Positions 22,984 through 34,145 of a stretch of 64,000 bases of DNA are shown one piece after another; within the stretch, counting starts at the first letter, position 1; every line of letters starts with the position of its first letter. Under the pieces are notes generated by a model that did not search any database, had not been told where the DNA came from, and saw only the letters and a program-made list of their open reading frames with translations. A program made the position numbers and the translations under genes. The DNA is from Ovis canadensis (Eukaryota; Chordata; Mammalia; Artiodactyla; Bovidae). The stretch spans positions 86,404,501 to 86,468,500 of the forward strand of contig NC_091245.1 in NCBI RefSeq assembly GCF_042477335.2, given 5' to 3'.

Positions 22984-23516
22984 TTGGTAAGATAAATGCC
23001 TCCAGAGAATGAGAAATAATAAAGTCAATAAAGATTCAGGGGTCTACCACATCAATTAAGTATTTCCATAACCAGTGGTCTGGGGTATGTCAGGATATGT
23101 CCCACCACCACCACCAAAATAAAGGGGAAATGACTGAATCTCATACCTCCCTAAGAGGGAAACCAACATCTGAGGCTTCTGAGTTCTGGAGGTAATATAT
23201 TTCAAAACTGAGAAAACTGCTCTGACTCACTTTTGAGAAACAGGAAAGGCTAACAGCATTCTATGGGGACCATAATGGGCAAGAGCTCTTCAACAGCTAT
23301 AGAGCAAGTGGCCCTGCCTCTTGGGCTACCTGACCCAGCAGACTCTATGGTATTGAAAGTATCAGAAGTATGAAAAGATACTATAAGAAGTTTATAGTGA
23401 GCCCCCAAAGGAGAGTCTGCAGGAGAAAACTGTAACAGTTCCTGACATGCTATGGGACCCTGATAGAAACAGAGTCCTTAAATATGGGACTTCAAATGAT
23501 TACCCAGGGCTTCCCT

Positions 23517-23850
23517 GGTGGCTCGGTGGTGAAGAATTTGCCTGCCAATGCAGGAGACATGGGTTTGATCCCTGGACCAGGAAGGAGGAGCCCACATGCC
23601 ACAGAGCAACTGAGTCCAGGCACCACAACTATTCAGCCAGTGCTCTAGAGCCCAGGAACTGCAACTACCGGAGCCCAGGTGCCCTAGAGCCCATGCTCTG
23701 CAACAAGAGAAGCCACTGCAACTAGAAGCCTGCGCACCACAACTAGAGAGTAGCCCCCACTCGCTGCAACTAGGGAAAAGCCCACGCAGCAATGAAGACC
23801 TAGCACAGCCAAAATCAATATAAATGTAAAAAAATATGTTAAAAAATAAT
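23517..23850 (+). mobile_element. CHR SINE, near full length
   Basis: It starts GGGCTTCCCTGGTGGCTCGG, has the CHR body (GCAACAAGAGAAGCCACTGC; AGAGTAGCCCCCACTCGC) and ends in an A-rich tail. Confidence 0.88.
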
Positions 23851-24636
23851 AGCAAAATTAAATTAAAATGAACACACAGCCATGGTTGACTATCATGAGT
23901 TGGGTTCTATCAGACTCACCAAATCATAAGTTTTGGTGAGTCCAGGAGCAACCTCCATAATGGAAGAGAACACCTGAGATCAAGCATAAGCAGAACCAGA
24001 GTGCAAACAAAACAAAGAATGGTTCCGATCTCCACACTTCATCACTGTTATACCATCACCTCTCCTTAAACTCATTCCTATAAATACATGGAAGTTCATT
24101 ATTACCAGCCAACACAGGTGGAAAAAGGATGAGCTTGGTCCTTGGATGGGTTTCTGAGCCTGTGAATGCAAATCGAAAATAGCTTGATGTGCACTATAAT
24201 ACCACTCAAGAACAGTCCAGAAAGACAGCAATAAGGGGAGAGAGAGAAGAATGTCAAGTTGTGTACCTGACCATTCACTTTATGTAGAAAGAGAAGTAGA
24301 CAGAAATAACAATGTATAGAGACTTGTGGACAGTGATGAGTAGCTTGTTTGGATGATTAGTAGCCTGGCAAGAAAAAGATTAAAAGATCAGAGACACAGA
24401 GGTCTGGGGAATATGCATGAGGATAGATCTATGGAAGTGAAAATATTTTCATTTTGTACAGTTGCTACTGTGGAAGAGGTACAAAATAACCAAGCAGATA
24501 CAGTGACCCAGCCAGCTGAAGTCAGCCAGACTCTCTCATCAGCTGACATATGAACAGCTGTGCTGACATAGCAGACTCAGGGATAGAACAGCCATGGTGG
24601 TGGAAACAGACGCCATCCATGGATGCATGGATGCAC

Positions 24637-24860
24637 AGGACCTCCCTGGTGGCTCAGACGGTAAAGCATCTGCCTACAATGTGGGAGACCCACGTTCGAT
24701 CCCTGGGTTGGGAAGATCCTCTGGAGAAGGAAATGGCAACCCACTCCAGTACTCTTGCCTGGAAAATCCGACGGACAGAGGAGCCTGGTAGGCTACAGTC
24801 CATGGGTCACAAAGAGTCAGACACGACTGAGCAACTGAACTTTTTTTCTTTCTTTTCTTT
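24637..24860 (+). mobile_element. Bov-tA SINE
   Basis: This is a full-length copy ending in a T-rich stretch. CATGGATGCAT at 24618-24628 and 24861-24871 is the likely duplication. Confidence 0.9.
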
Positions 24861-25350
24861 CATGGATGCATATCCATCGGTATGGGTTCCACTTTCCAAG
24901 CCTAATATCGCTACTGATGCTTCCAAATGCCCAACCTACTGCCACCAGACACCAAAGCAAACATCATCCTTTCAGGGAACCTACCAGCCACTGAGCAGCA
25001 AGTCCATTACCCTGAAGCTATTCTACCCTGAAAGTGTTTCATCTTCACTTGAATTGACACACTCTAAGTATGTGTTTGCCTTACTTGCCTGCAAAGCCTC
25101 AGCTGGCAGGACAATCCAACAGTAAAGGGTGTTTGATTTCACAACATGTGTATATAGAGTACACTGCATTGGACCAAATGTCCTATTATACTCCAAAGGG
25201 GCCATGTAATGATAACAGGACCCACCAGGCCTATCACATAGAGCACTAACCAGAAGCTGCTGGCCTGCTGTACAGACAAAACAAGTAAGTAGTGTTCTTC
25301 CAAGTGAGGGCTTAAAAGTAATACCTTTCATGAATGGCATCCCATTTTCA

Positions 25351-26176
25351 AAGACACAGTATACATACTAAAGCAGTATTCATGTTAATGTTCCTATATT
25401 CCTACCACTCCTCTCTGATTCCTACCTCTCTCTAAGGTTTATTCTCTGATATCCCTTCTTGGGTATGCAGAAGCCTAACACACTTGACAGATTGAGGTAC
25501 AGGGTCCTAGAATTCTGGCTTACCAGAGACTGTCCTAAGAGACAGGATCCAGGGACAAAAGGAAATTAAAGTCAAGGAAATGGCTTGCTTGGCATCAATC
25601 TGAAAAGACTAAGCACTGGGAGGATATAGGATTGAGATGAGATAATCAAACCAGAGCAATACATTTTTGGAGTATAGAACTCAAGGAACTTCCTGAGCCA
25701 TGGGAATGATTTGGACCTCTAATACAGACAAACATACACACACACAGACACACATACACACACATCTCACTGGTAGAGAGCTGAACAAGTAGGTTAATAT
25801 CAGAAGACTATTTTGCACTGGAAATGAGATGATTGTTTTCTCTTGGTATTCTGAAACTTCCAACTAAACAGTTTTTAAATAATCAAGTCAAGATTCATCT
25901 AGAGAAGAAAGGCATCCCTAATTTAGGCAAGGTACTAAAACAATCAGCTGAAGTGTAAACCCATGGATCAAGGTCTGACTCCCCATCAGTCTTTGGTGTG
26001 GGATCGCAGCTCTGGGAACCCAGGTGTGCCTGTCATTTGAAGAGAACTTGGAAAGCATGAATCGTGGGTGGCAAATGACTAGAAAAGATAATGTCATTGA
26101 CACTTGCATTCGCAAAGGCTAATGAAGCCTGTGAAATTCTGTGCCAGTTCAGTAAATGGTGAATGAGTCACCAGAA
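25351..26176. other. Intron 1 DNA, perhaps decayed ERVL
   Basis: No exon was recognised. A (CA)n-type run lies at about 25735-25765. Parts may continue the ERVL relic, but I cannot align them. Confidence 0.4.
25735..25765 (+). repeat. (CA)n microsatellite, imperfect
   Basis: An ACACACAGACACACATACAC-type dinucleotide run with interruptions. Confidence 0.9.
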
Positions 26177-26177
26177 A

Positions 26178-27238
26178 CCCACTCAGTTCAGTTCAGTCAC
26201 TCAGTCGTGTCAGACTCTTTGCAACCCCATGAATCGCAGCATGCCAGGCCTCCCTGTCCATCACCAACTCCCGGAGTTCACTCAGACTCACGTCCATCGA
26301 GTCAGTGATGCCATCCAACCATCTCATCCTCTGTCATCCCCTTCTCCTGCCCACAATCCCTCCCAGCATCACAGTCTTTTCCACTGAGTCAACTCTGCAT
26401 GAGGTGGCCAAAGTACTGGAGTTTCAGCTTTAGCATCATTCCCTCCAAAGAAATCCCAGGGCTGATCTCCTTCAGAATGGACTGATTGGATCTCCTTGCC
26501 GTCCAAGGGACTCTCAAGAGTCATCTCCAACACCACAGTTCAAAAGCATCAATTCTTTGGTGCTCAGCTTTCTTCACAGTCCAACTCTCACATCCATACA
26601 TGACCAGAGGAAAAACCATAGCCTTGACTAGACAGACCTTTGTTGGCCACGTAATGTCTCTGCTTTTCAATATGCTATCTAGGTTGGTCATAACTTTTCT
26701 TCTAAGGAGTAAGCGTCTTTTAATTTCATGGCTGCAGTCACCATCTGCAGTGATTTTGGAGCCCAAGAAAATAAAGTCTGACACTGCTTCCACTGTTTCC
26801 CCATCTATTTCCCATGAAGTGATGGGACCGGATGCCATGATCCTAGTTTTCTGAATGTTGAGCTTTAAGCCAACTTTTTCACTCTCCACTTTCACTTTCA
26901 TCAAGAAGCTTTTTAGTTCCTCTTCACTTTCTGCCATAAGGGTGGTGTCATCTGCATATCTGAGGTGACTGATATTTCTCCCGGCAATCTTGATTTCAGT
27001 TTGTGCTTCTTCCAGCCCAGCATTTCTCATGATGTACTCTGCATACAAGCCAAATAAGCAGGGTAACAATATACAGCCTTGACATACTCCTTTTCTTATT
27101 TGGAACCTGTCTGTTGATCAGTTCAAACTGTTGCTTCCTGACCTGCATACAGGTTTCTCAAGAGGCAGGTCAGGTGGTCAGGTATTCCCATGTCTTTCAG
27201 AATTTTCCACAGTTTATTGTGGTCCACACAGTCCACTG
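26178..27238 (-). mobile_element. BovB LINE, RT to 3' end, antisense arm of an inverted pair
   Basis: The reverse complement has LRYADDTTLMAESEEELKSF, FIFLGSKITADGDCSHEIKR and the BovB tail. An open stretch of 182 residues lies at 26521-27069. Its 5' end abuts the sense BovB at 27239. Confidence 0.93.
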
Positions 27239-27325
27239 GAAAGGGTCAGTTTTCATTCCAATCCCAAAGAACGGCAATGACATAGAATGCTCAATCTACT
27301 GCACAATTGTACTTATCTCATACAC
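27239..27325 (+). mobile_element. BovB LINE, left part of sense arm
   Basis: It holds GGTCAGTTTTCATTCCAATC and the ECS-YCTIVLIS segment of RT. A Bov-tA then interrupts it. Confidence 0.88.
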
Positions 27326-27544
27326 AGTGAGTGAGTGAGTGAAGTCGCTCAGTCTTGTCCGACTCTTTGGGACCCCATAGACTGTAGACTGTAGCCTATC
27401 AGGCTCCTCCATCCATGGGATTTTCCAGGCAAGAGTGCTGGAGTGGATTGCCATTTCCTTCTCCAGGGGATCTTCCCAACCCAGGAATCGAACCCGGGTC
27501 TCCCACATTGTAGGCAGACGCTTTACCGTCTGAGCCACCAGGGA
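27326..27544 (-). mobile_element. Bov-tA SINE inside BovB
   Basis: This is a full-length reverse copy. A short GTGA run lies at its tail side. BovB resumes at AACGCTCAAAATTCTCC. Confidence 0.9.
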
Positions 27545-28799
27545 ATAACGCTCAAAATTCTCCAAGCCAGGCTTCAGCAATACATGAACCATGAACTTCC
27601 AAATGTTCAAGCTGTTTTTAGAAAAGGCAGAGGAACCAGAGATCAAATTGCCAACATCTGCTGGATCATCAAAAAAGCAAGAGAGTTCCAGAAAAACATC
27701 TATTTCTGCCTTATTGACTATGTCAAAGCCTTTGACTGTGTGGATCACAATCAACTGTGGAAAATTCTGAAAGAGATGGGAATACCTGACCACCTGACCT
27801 GCCTCTTGAGAAACCTATATGCAGGTCAGGAAGCAACAGTTAGAACTGGACATGGAACAACAGACTGGTTCCAAATAGGAAAAGGAGTAAGTCAAGGCTG
27901 TATATTGTCACCCTGCTTATTTAACTTCTATGCAGAGTACATCATGAGAAATGCTGGGCTAGAAGAAGCACAAGCTGGAATCAAGATTGCCGGGAGAAAT
28001 ATCAATCACGTCAGATATGCAGACGACACCACCCTTATGGCAGAAAGTGAAGAGGAACTAAAAAGCTTCTTGATGAAAGTGAAAGAGGAGAGTGGAAAAG
28101 TTGGCTTAAAGCTCAACATTCAGAAAACGAAGATCATGGCATCTGGTCCCATCACTTCATGGGAAATAGATGGGGAAACAGTGGAAACAGTGCCAGACTT
28201 TATTTTTGGGGGCTCCAAAATCATTGCAGATGGTGACTGCAGCCATGAAATTAAAAGATGCTTACTGCTTAGAAGAAAAGTTATGACCAACCTAGATAGC
28301 ATATTGAAAAGCAGAGACATTACTTTGCCGACTAAGGTCCGTTTAGTCAAGGCAATGGTTTTTCCTGTGGTCATGTACGGATGTGAGAGTTGGACTGTGA
28401 AGAAAGCTGAGCACCAAAGAATTGATGCTTTTGAACTGTGGTGTTGGAGAAGACTCTTTAGAGTCCACTGGACTGCAAGGAGATCCAAACCAGTCCATTC
28501 TGAAGGAGATCAGTTCTGGGTGTTCTTTGGAAGGAATGATGCTAAAGCTGACACTCCAGTACTTTGGCCACCTCATGCAAAGAGTTGACTCATTGGAAGA
28601 TTCTGATGCTGGGAGGGATTGGGGACAGGAGGAGATGGGGGCGACAGAGGATAAGATGGCTGGATGGCATCACTGACTCGATGGACGTGAGTCTGAGTGA
28701 ACTCTGGGAGTTGGTGATGGACAGGGAGGCCTGGCGTCCTGCGATTCATGGAGTCGCAAAGAGTCGGACACTACTGAGCGACTGAACTGAACTGAACTG
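27545..28799 (+). mobile_element. BovB LINE, main part of sense arm (longest open RT frame in the window)
   Basis: One open frame runs through the RT domain to 28588 (381 codons if the SINE-derived start at 27443 is counted). It shows VFRKGRGTRDQIANICWIIK, the DYVKAFDCVDHN motif A, SQGCILSPCLFN (motif B) and RYADDTTLMAE (motif C). The known BovB enzyme also needs an N-terminal APE endonuclease, which is missing. The frame breaks near 28490, before the C-terminal end. It is a relic without domestication signs. Confidence 0.93.
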
Positions 28800-29009
28800 A
28801 ACCCCATAGTAGGAATCAGCTTTCTCCCGTCTCTGGGAGCGAGTAAGGAAAACTTACTTGTTTTCACGATCCCCTGTTGCAGCAGTGGCCCCAATAAAGC
28901 CTTTCCTGAATTTCCTGACTGACCTCTTATCAATTTTTATTGATTAGGGAAACCCAAGAATCCTGGTCCATTAACACCTTTACCTTCTGCCCAGGACCTC
29001 TCCGGACAG

Positions 29010-29800
29010 GCGGGGCCACTCACCTTCTCCCGGGCAAAAGAGGGGTTCCAGTTTTTCAGGCCCTCTTGGAGCTCCAAGATGTCCACCACCCCGTCCCCGT
29101 TGTGGTCCAGGTATTGGAAAAGGTTCTTGTAGTGTAAGTGGTCTTCCTCGTCGGTGTGGCAGCTCGCCGCGGGCAGCACGAAGCCCCGCAGCCAGCGCAG
29201 CATGGTCCGGCCGGCGCTGCCCCGCGGCGGCGGGGACCGCAGGCCGCCTCTCCTCCTGGCCCCAGGGAGGGCGTCCCGCCGGCGGCCACGCCACCTGCCG
29301 CCTCCTCGACGCCGCAGCTGCTCAGGGTCCGCGCGGTCAGCCGGGCTGCCGCAACCGCCCGACTCAAGCCACCGCGATTCTCAGCCCCTGAGGCGGGAGG
29401 GTCCGCGCCAGTGGCTCTCGGGCGTCGCTTGAAAAGCCTCGTGGGGGAGGCCCTGGCCGGGACGCAGCGCGAGCGTCCGCCCTCCCAGAAGCTGGAAGCT
29501 GAGGCGCCAAACGCGGCGGCCGGGACCTCCCAAGCCTAAGTCGACCGCGAGCCGCGGAGAGCTCCGGAAGGAGGAAGAGCGCCTCCCTTGGGAGGGAAGA
29601 AGGCGTTCCTCTCCCGGGGCGGCACCTGAAGAGCGCTCCGGCGTCAAGGTTCTTCCCGGCAAACTCAATGCACCTGGGGCAGCGGGTCAGTGAGTTGCTC
29701 GACCTGCACCTCTGCTGAGAGCGCCCGGTGCCACCGCGTAGGTCATTGCTTTGCAGTCGGGACCCCGCTGACCCAGCGGAGGTAGAGCTAAAGAAGGTAG
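29010..29800 (-). promoter_or_regulatory. CpG island promoter of the SCaMC-1-like gene
   Basis: The stretch is very G+C-rich and packed with CG dinucleotides, while nearly all the rest of the window is AT-rich with few CGs. It covers exon 1, its start codon and about 600 bp upstream. No clear TATA box was seen at a fixed distance, which fits a CpG-type promoter with dispersed start sites. The open frames seen here on both strands follow from the high G+C content and show no recognisable protein. The exact start site cannot be set from sequence. Confidence 0.8.
29024..29203 (-). CDS. SLC25A24-like: SCaMC-1-like mitochondrial carrier, coding exon 1 (N-terminus, EF-hand 1)
   Basis: This exon encodes the first 60 residues of a calcium-regulated ATP-Mg/phosphate carrier of the inner mitochondrial membrane. 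It begins [15 protein letters not shown], very close to the known start of SLC25A24. Residues 33-44 form a canonical EF-hand loop (Asp33, Asn35, Asp37, Gly38, Asp41, Glu44), followed by an ELQEGL helix typical of the family. The start codon (29203-29201) has A at -3 and lies inside the CpG island. The exon ends with a complete Lys codon followed by a GTGAGT donor (29023-29018). After residue 45 the sequence drifts from SLC25A24 ([11 protein letters not shown]), and about half of the residues after position 15 differ. A paralogue is therefore likelier than SLC25A24 itself. The SCaMC-1-like gene (mouse Slc25a54 type, reported as testis-biased) is the best candidate, but orthology is inferred. 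Confidence 0.9.
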
Positions 29801-29809
29801 TCCTCCCCC

Positions 29810-30827
29810 TAGCAGCCTTCGTCTCTGTCTCTCTCTTCCCCTCCCTGGGAACCTGCGGTTGTTTCCAAGAACCTGTCTCCTCTTCACCTTCCACTTGTCT
29901 CCTGGATCCACTGCAGTCTCATCTCAGCCACCACCACCTACCTCACTGAACTTCCTCGTCACAGAATCCAGACGACACTAAAATGCTTGCTTTACTTAAT
30001 CCCAGTTCTGTTTAAGACACTGCTGACCGCGCCCTCCATCCTGAAATATTTAACTTTTTACTTTGTCTTCGGCAGCATCACATATTTCTGCCATTCGTTA
30101 TACTCTCTTACAGGCTCCCACAAAAAGAGCCTGAAATCATCTACAGTTGAGGCTGTACAGAATTGCAGTAGATAGGGTTGAGGGAGTAGGTAAAAACCTA
30201 GTTCCGTAATTTGTTGCATTGAAGCTTTGTACCCTCAATCCCTAGTCATATTCTTTGAAAGTCAATGGCATAATCTAATGACAAGCCCACCAGTGTTTTG
30301 AAAAGTTTTCTTATAAAATTCCACAGACCACAGAATAAAATTCACTTATTTTTCAAAATAACAGCTTGAGATGTTATTTATTCCATTTGTTATTAATAAG
30401 TGTTAAAGATATAAAAGTAAAGAACATTGAATCTGCTCTCATAGCAGCTCACCATCTAGTGTGCTCTAGGTATGTAAACAAATAAAATTCAACCTAAAAA
30501 ACATATGCTTTATATTAGATATAAAGCATATATAAATAAAGATAACTGAGATGTGACTACACATGATAAAATACATGTTATTTAAATGAATGAGATTTAG
30601 GAATTAATAAACAGAAGGCTATTAATAAAGCTTTTAGAAAATATTCTAAGTAATAGGCATATGTAAATATTAAGGACTTTTTCTTTAAAAGATAATTAAC
30701 TGTCAAAACCAAAATATATTGTGGAACTTATGTAGAAGTAAAATATATGACAGCAATAGGAAAAAGGATGGGAGAGGGGTCGTAGAAGTATACTACTAAA
30801 AGGTTCTCACATTATATGTGAGGTAGT
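29810..30827. other. Upstream flank of the gene, nothing recognised
   Basis: AT-rich DNA beyond the CpG island with no supported gene or repeat. Short open frames here match nothing I recognise. Confidence 0.5.
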
Positions 30828-30838
30828 ATACATTTAAA

Positions 30839-31103
30839 TCGGAGAAGGCAATGGCAGCCCACTCCAGTACTCTTGCCTGGAAAACCCCATGGATGGAGGA
30901 TCCTGGTAAGCTGCAGTCCATGTGGTCTCAAAGAGTCGAAAACAATTGAGCGACTTCACTCTCACTTTTCACTTTCACACATTGGAGAAGGAAATAGCAA
31001 CCCACTGCAATGTTCTTGCCTGGAGAATCCCAGGGACGGGGGAGCCTGGTAGGCTGCCGTCTATGGGGTCGCACAGAGTCGGACACGACTGAAGCAACTT
31101 AGC
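30839..31103 (+). mobile_element. Dimeric Bov-A SINE with target-site duplication
   Basis: Two bodies are joined by the CACTTTTCACTTTCACACAT linker. A perfect 11-bp duplication ATACATTTAAA flanks it at 30828-30838 and 31104-31114. Confidence 0.93.
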
Positions 31104-31114
31104 ATACATTTAAA

Positions 31115-32280
31115 ACTGCATGCTAGAAACCCTAGAGCAACCGTTGAAAAAAAATGGAAGTATAGCTAATAAACCAATAGAAGAGATAAAATAGTATACC
31201 AAAAAACACTGAATTAATACAAAAGAATGTAAGAGGGGAAAAGGAAAAAGAACAGTTGAGATAAGCAAAACAAGAAAGATGTGGGACTTAAAACCATTTC
31301 AATAATTATTCTATATGCTTCAATAAAAAGGCAGAGCAAACAAGACCCAACTATATACTTTCTAAAAAACTGAAATACAAAGATACAAATAGGTTAAAAG
31401 TAAATGGATGGACAAGGAAATACTTGAATACACTAATCTTGAGGAAGCTGGGATAGCTATATTAATATTAACCAAAGAAGACTTCAAGACAACAAAGGCA
31501 TTTTATAATCTTAGGAGGGTTTATTCACCAAGATGGTATAACAATCATAAGGTATATGTAGCTAATAACAAAGCTTGAAATTACACAAAGTAAAAATGGA
31601 CAGACTGAAAAGTGAAATAGGTACATCCACAATTAGAGCCAAACAATTGATAGAATGAGGAAACTGTCAATAGGGTATAAAATACTTCAGTAATATGATC
31701 AACATTATTTTCAACTGCACATGTAAAGTTAAAAGACTAAGGAAGATCATATGCTAGGCCATAAAGCAAGTCAATAACTTAAATGACTGAAATCATACAG
31801 AGTATTTCTTTGATCACAATAAAATTAAATTAGGAATCAATCACAAAAAGATAGTGAAGAATACACAAACACTTGGAAATTAAATGATTTACTTCTAAAT
31901 AACACATGGGCCAAAGAAGAAATCACAGGAAAAATCAGAATATACTTTGAACTGAATGATAATGAAAGCATGTCAAAACATGTAGAATACAGCTAAACTA
32001 GTGCCTAGATTAACATCATGTCTTTAGATGTTTGTGTTAGAAAACAAGAAAAATTTAAATATGTGACTAAGGTTCTACTTAAAGAAATTATAAAAAGAAG
32101 AGCAAATTAATGCCAAATAAGTAGCAAGAAGGATTTTAAAGATTTGAAATCAATGAAATAAAAGACAATAAAGAGAATTAGTAAAAATTAAAAGCTATTT
32201 TCATGGAAAAAATAATAAAATTGATAAACCTCAACTAGACCAATAAAGAAAAAATATTACAAATATCAAGAAAATATCAG
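31115..32280 (+). mobile_element. Old L1 LINE, ORF2 endonuclease-to-linker relic
   Basis: The sequence follows the L1 ORF2 upstream part (for example GGCCATAAAGCAAGTCAATA and CAATGAAATAAAAGACAATA) with many stops. It ends where a younger L1 starts. Confidence 0.65.
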
Positions 32281-32282
32281 CT

Positions 32283-34145
32283 TCTGGTTAAAGATGGCAG
32301 GATCAAAGGACATGCACTCATCTTCTCCTGCGAGAGCACCAAAATTGCAACTAGCTGTTGAACAACCATTGACAGGAGGATGCTGGAACCCACCAAAAAG
32401 GATACCCCATGTCCAAAAACAAAGAAGCCACAGCAAGATGGTAGTAGGGGTGCAAACACAACAAAATCAAATCCCATACCCGCCAGGTGGATGACCCACA
32501 GACTGAAGAACAATAATACCAAAGAAGTTCTCACACTATTGTGAAGTTTCTGAACCCCACATCAAGCTTCCCAGCCTGGAGATCTGACAAAGGGACTGGG
32601 AATCCCCAGGGAATCTGTCCTTGAGCACCAGCAGGATTTTGATTAAAGGACTTCCAGAGGATTAGTGAAACAGAGACTCCAGTCTTGAGGAGCACAAACA
32701 AAATTTTACATGCACCAAGACCCAGAGGAGCAGTGACCCCACAGGAGACTGAACTGAAACTACCAGTTAGTGTTGCAGGGCTTCCTGTGGAGGCGTGGGG
32801 ACGGGGGCACTGGAAGGTCCCCCTTGGCATAAACCCTCCTGTAGTTCGCCATTAACCCTACCACAGAGCCTGTAGACTCTAGGTCTGGGTTGCCTCAAGC
32901 CAAACATCTACTAGGGAGGGAGTGCAACCCCACACACCAGCAGATAATTGGATTAAAGCTTTACTGAACAAGGCCCTGCCCACCAGAGCAAGACTCAGTA
33001 TTTCCAATCACCCGTCCCTCCCATCAGGAAGCTTACACAAGCCTCTCAGCCTCATCCATCAGAGGGCAGACAGAAGAAGCAAGAAGCACAGTCTCACAGC
33101 AGCTAAAACAAAAACCATATTACATAAAGTTAATCACAATGAAAAGGCAAAAAGTTATGTCCTAGATGAAGGGACAAGATAAAATCCCAGGAAGTGGAGA
33201 CAGGCAGCCTTCCAGCAAAAGAATTCAGAATAATGATAGTGAAGATGATCCAGGATCTTCGGAAAAGAATGGAGGCAAAGATTGAGAAGCTACAAAAAAT
33301 GTTTACCAATGACCTAGAAGGACTAAAGAACAAACAAACAGACATGAAAAATACACTAGAAGGAATCAGTAGCAGAATAACTGAGGGAGAAGAATGGATA
33401 AATGACCTGGATGACAAAATAGTGGAAATCACTGCCACAGAACAGAATATAGAAAAAAGAACAAAATGAAATGAAGCCAGCCTAAGAGACCTCTGAGACA
33501 ACATTAAATGCACCAACATTCACATTATAGGGGCCCCAGAAGGAGAAGAGAGAGAGAAAGGACCTGAGAAAATATTTGAAGAGGTAATAGCTGAAAATTT
33601 CCCTAACATGGGAAAGGAAATCATCAACCAAGTCCAGAAAGCACAGAGACTCCCAGGAAGGATAACCCAAGGAGGAACACACCAAGACACATAGTAAACA
33701 CACTACAAAAATTAAAGACAAGAGATAAAACATTAAAAGCAACAAGGGAAAAGTGACAAAAACATACAAGGGAACTCCCATCAGATTATCAGCTGATTTC
33801 TCAACAGAAACTCTACAAGCCAGAAGGGAGTGGCATGATATATTTAAAGTGATGAAAGAGAAGAACCTACAGCCAAGACTATGCTAATTCAGCAAGATTC
33901 TCATTCAGATATGATGGAGAAATCAAAAGCTTTCCAAACAAGCAAAAGTTAGGAGAATTCAGCACCACCAAACTAGCTTTACAACAAATGCTAAAGGAAC
34001 TTCTCTAGGCAGGAAACACAAAAGGAAAAGACCTACAGAAAATAAACCCCAAACAATTAAGAAAATGGTAATAGGATCATACATATCAATAATTACCTTA
34101 AAATGGATTAAACGCACCAACCGAAAGACATAGACTGGCTGTGTG
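32283..34145 (+). mobile_element. L1 LINE 5' half (5' UTR, ORF1, start of ORF2)
   Basis: It opens with the L1 5' UTR (AAGATGGCAGGATCAAAGGA), then a broken ORF1 (about 33138-34005, many stops), then the first codons of ORF2. It stops abruptly near 34145. The 3' two thirds are missing. Confidence 0.8.
33138..34005 (+). pseudogene. L1 ORF1 relic
   Basis: The frame resembles the ruminant L1 ORF1 protein, an RNA-binding trimer with an N-terminal coiled coil. KEFRIMIVKMIQDLRKRMEA and DDKIVEITATEQNIEKRTK are coiled-coil parts. A C-terminal part resembling FSTTKLALQQMLKELL ends it at about 34007. Stops at 33180 and 33467, with others after, break it. Confidence 0.8.

Larger units (their letters stand above)
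22385..25350 (+). mobile_element. ERVL-type endogenous retrovirus pol relic
   Basis: Decayed pol sequence can be followed: an RT segment (22400-23400; GTGGTCTGGGGTATGTCAGG), an RNase H-like segment (about 23880-24230; CATGAGTTGGGTTCTATCAG) and an integrase N-terminal, zinc-binding-like segment (about 24880-25000). Stops and frameshifts are throughout. The RT YIDD box reads YIDE at 22775-22786. Bov-tA copies at 22848-22983 and 24637-24860 and a CHR SINE at 23517-23850 interrupt it. The right limit is uncertain. Confidence 0.7.
1..29203 (-). other. Partial gene span: SCaMC-1-like mitochondrial carrier gene (5' part)
   Basis: The span runs from the start codon in the CpG island at its right end to the left edge of the window, and the gene continues beyond it. 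Three coding exons are visible, separated by introns of about 17.4 kb (11667-29023) and 9.6 kb (1900-11539). The part left of 1812 is intron 3. Known SLC25A24-family genes encode four N-terminal EF-hands, then six membrane helices that exchange ATP-Mg for phosphate across the inner mitochondrial membrane under calcium control. Only EF-hands 1 to 3 lie here. Exon sizes and phases (180 bp ending in phase 0, then 127 bp, then 88 bp with 2-base overhangs) fit the SLC25A24 layout as I know it. Exon 4 was looked for between 1 and 1811 and was not found. Confidence 0.85.

Noticed and set aside
23913..23942. Perfect 11-bp hairpin (GACTCACCAAA and its complement, 8-base loop)
   Set aside because: It falls within the ERVL RNase H-like relic, where the bases follow the viral sequence. 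A chance palindrome is the simpler reading.
27443..28588. 381-residue open frame as a possible domesticated RT gene
   Set aside because: It starts inside a SINE, lacks the endonuclease domain, breaks before the BovB C-terminus and lies in a typical BovB copy. No sign of purifying selection can be shown here.
29138..29539. 133-residue plus-strand open frame in the CpG island
   Set aside because: Long frames on all strands are expected in such G+C-rich DNA. The protein is Ala/Pro/Arg-rich with no domain, and the region is explained by exon 1 and the promoter of the minus-strand gene.
29364..29894. 176-residue minus-strand open frame upstream of exon 1
   Set aside because: Low-complexity Arg/Ser/Gly-rich translation of CpG-island DNA, with no family match, and separate from the recognised start codon.
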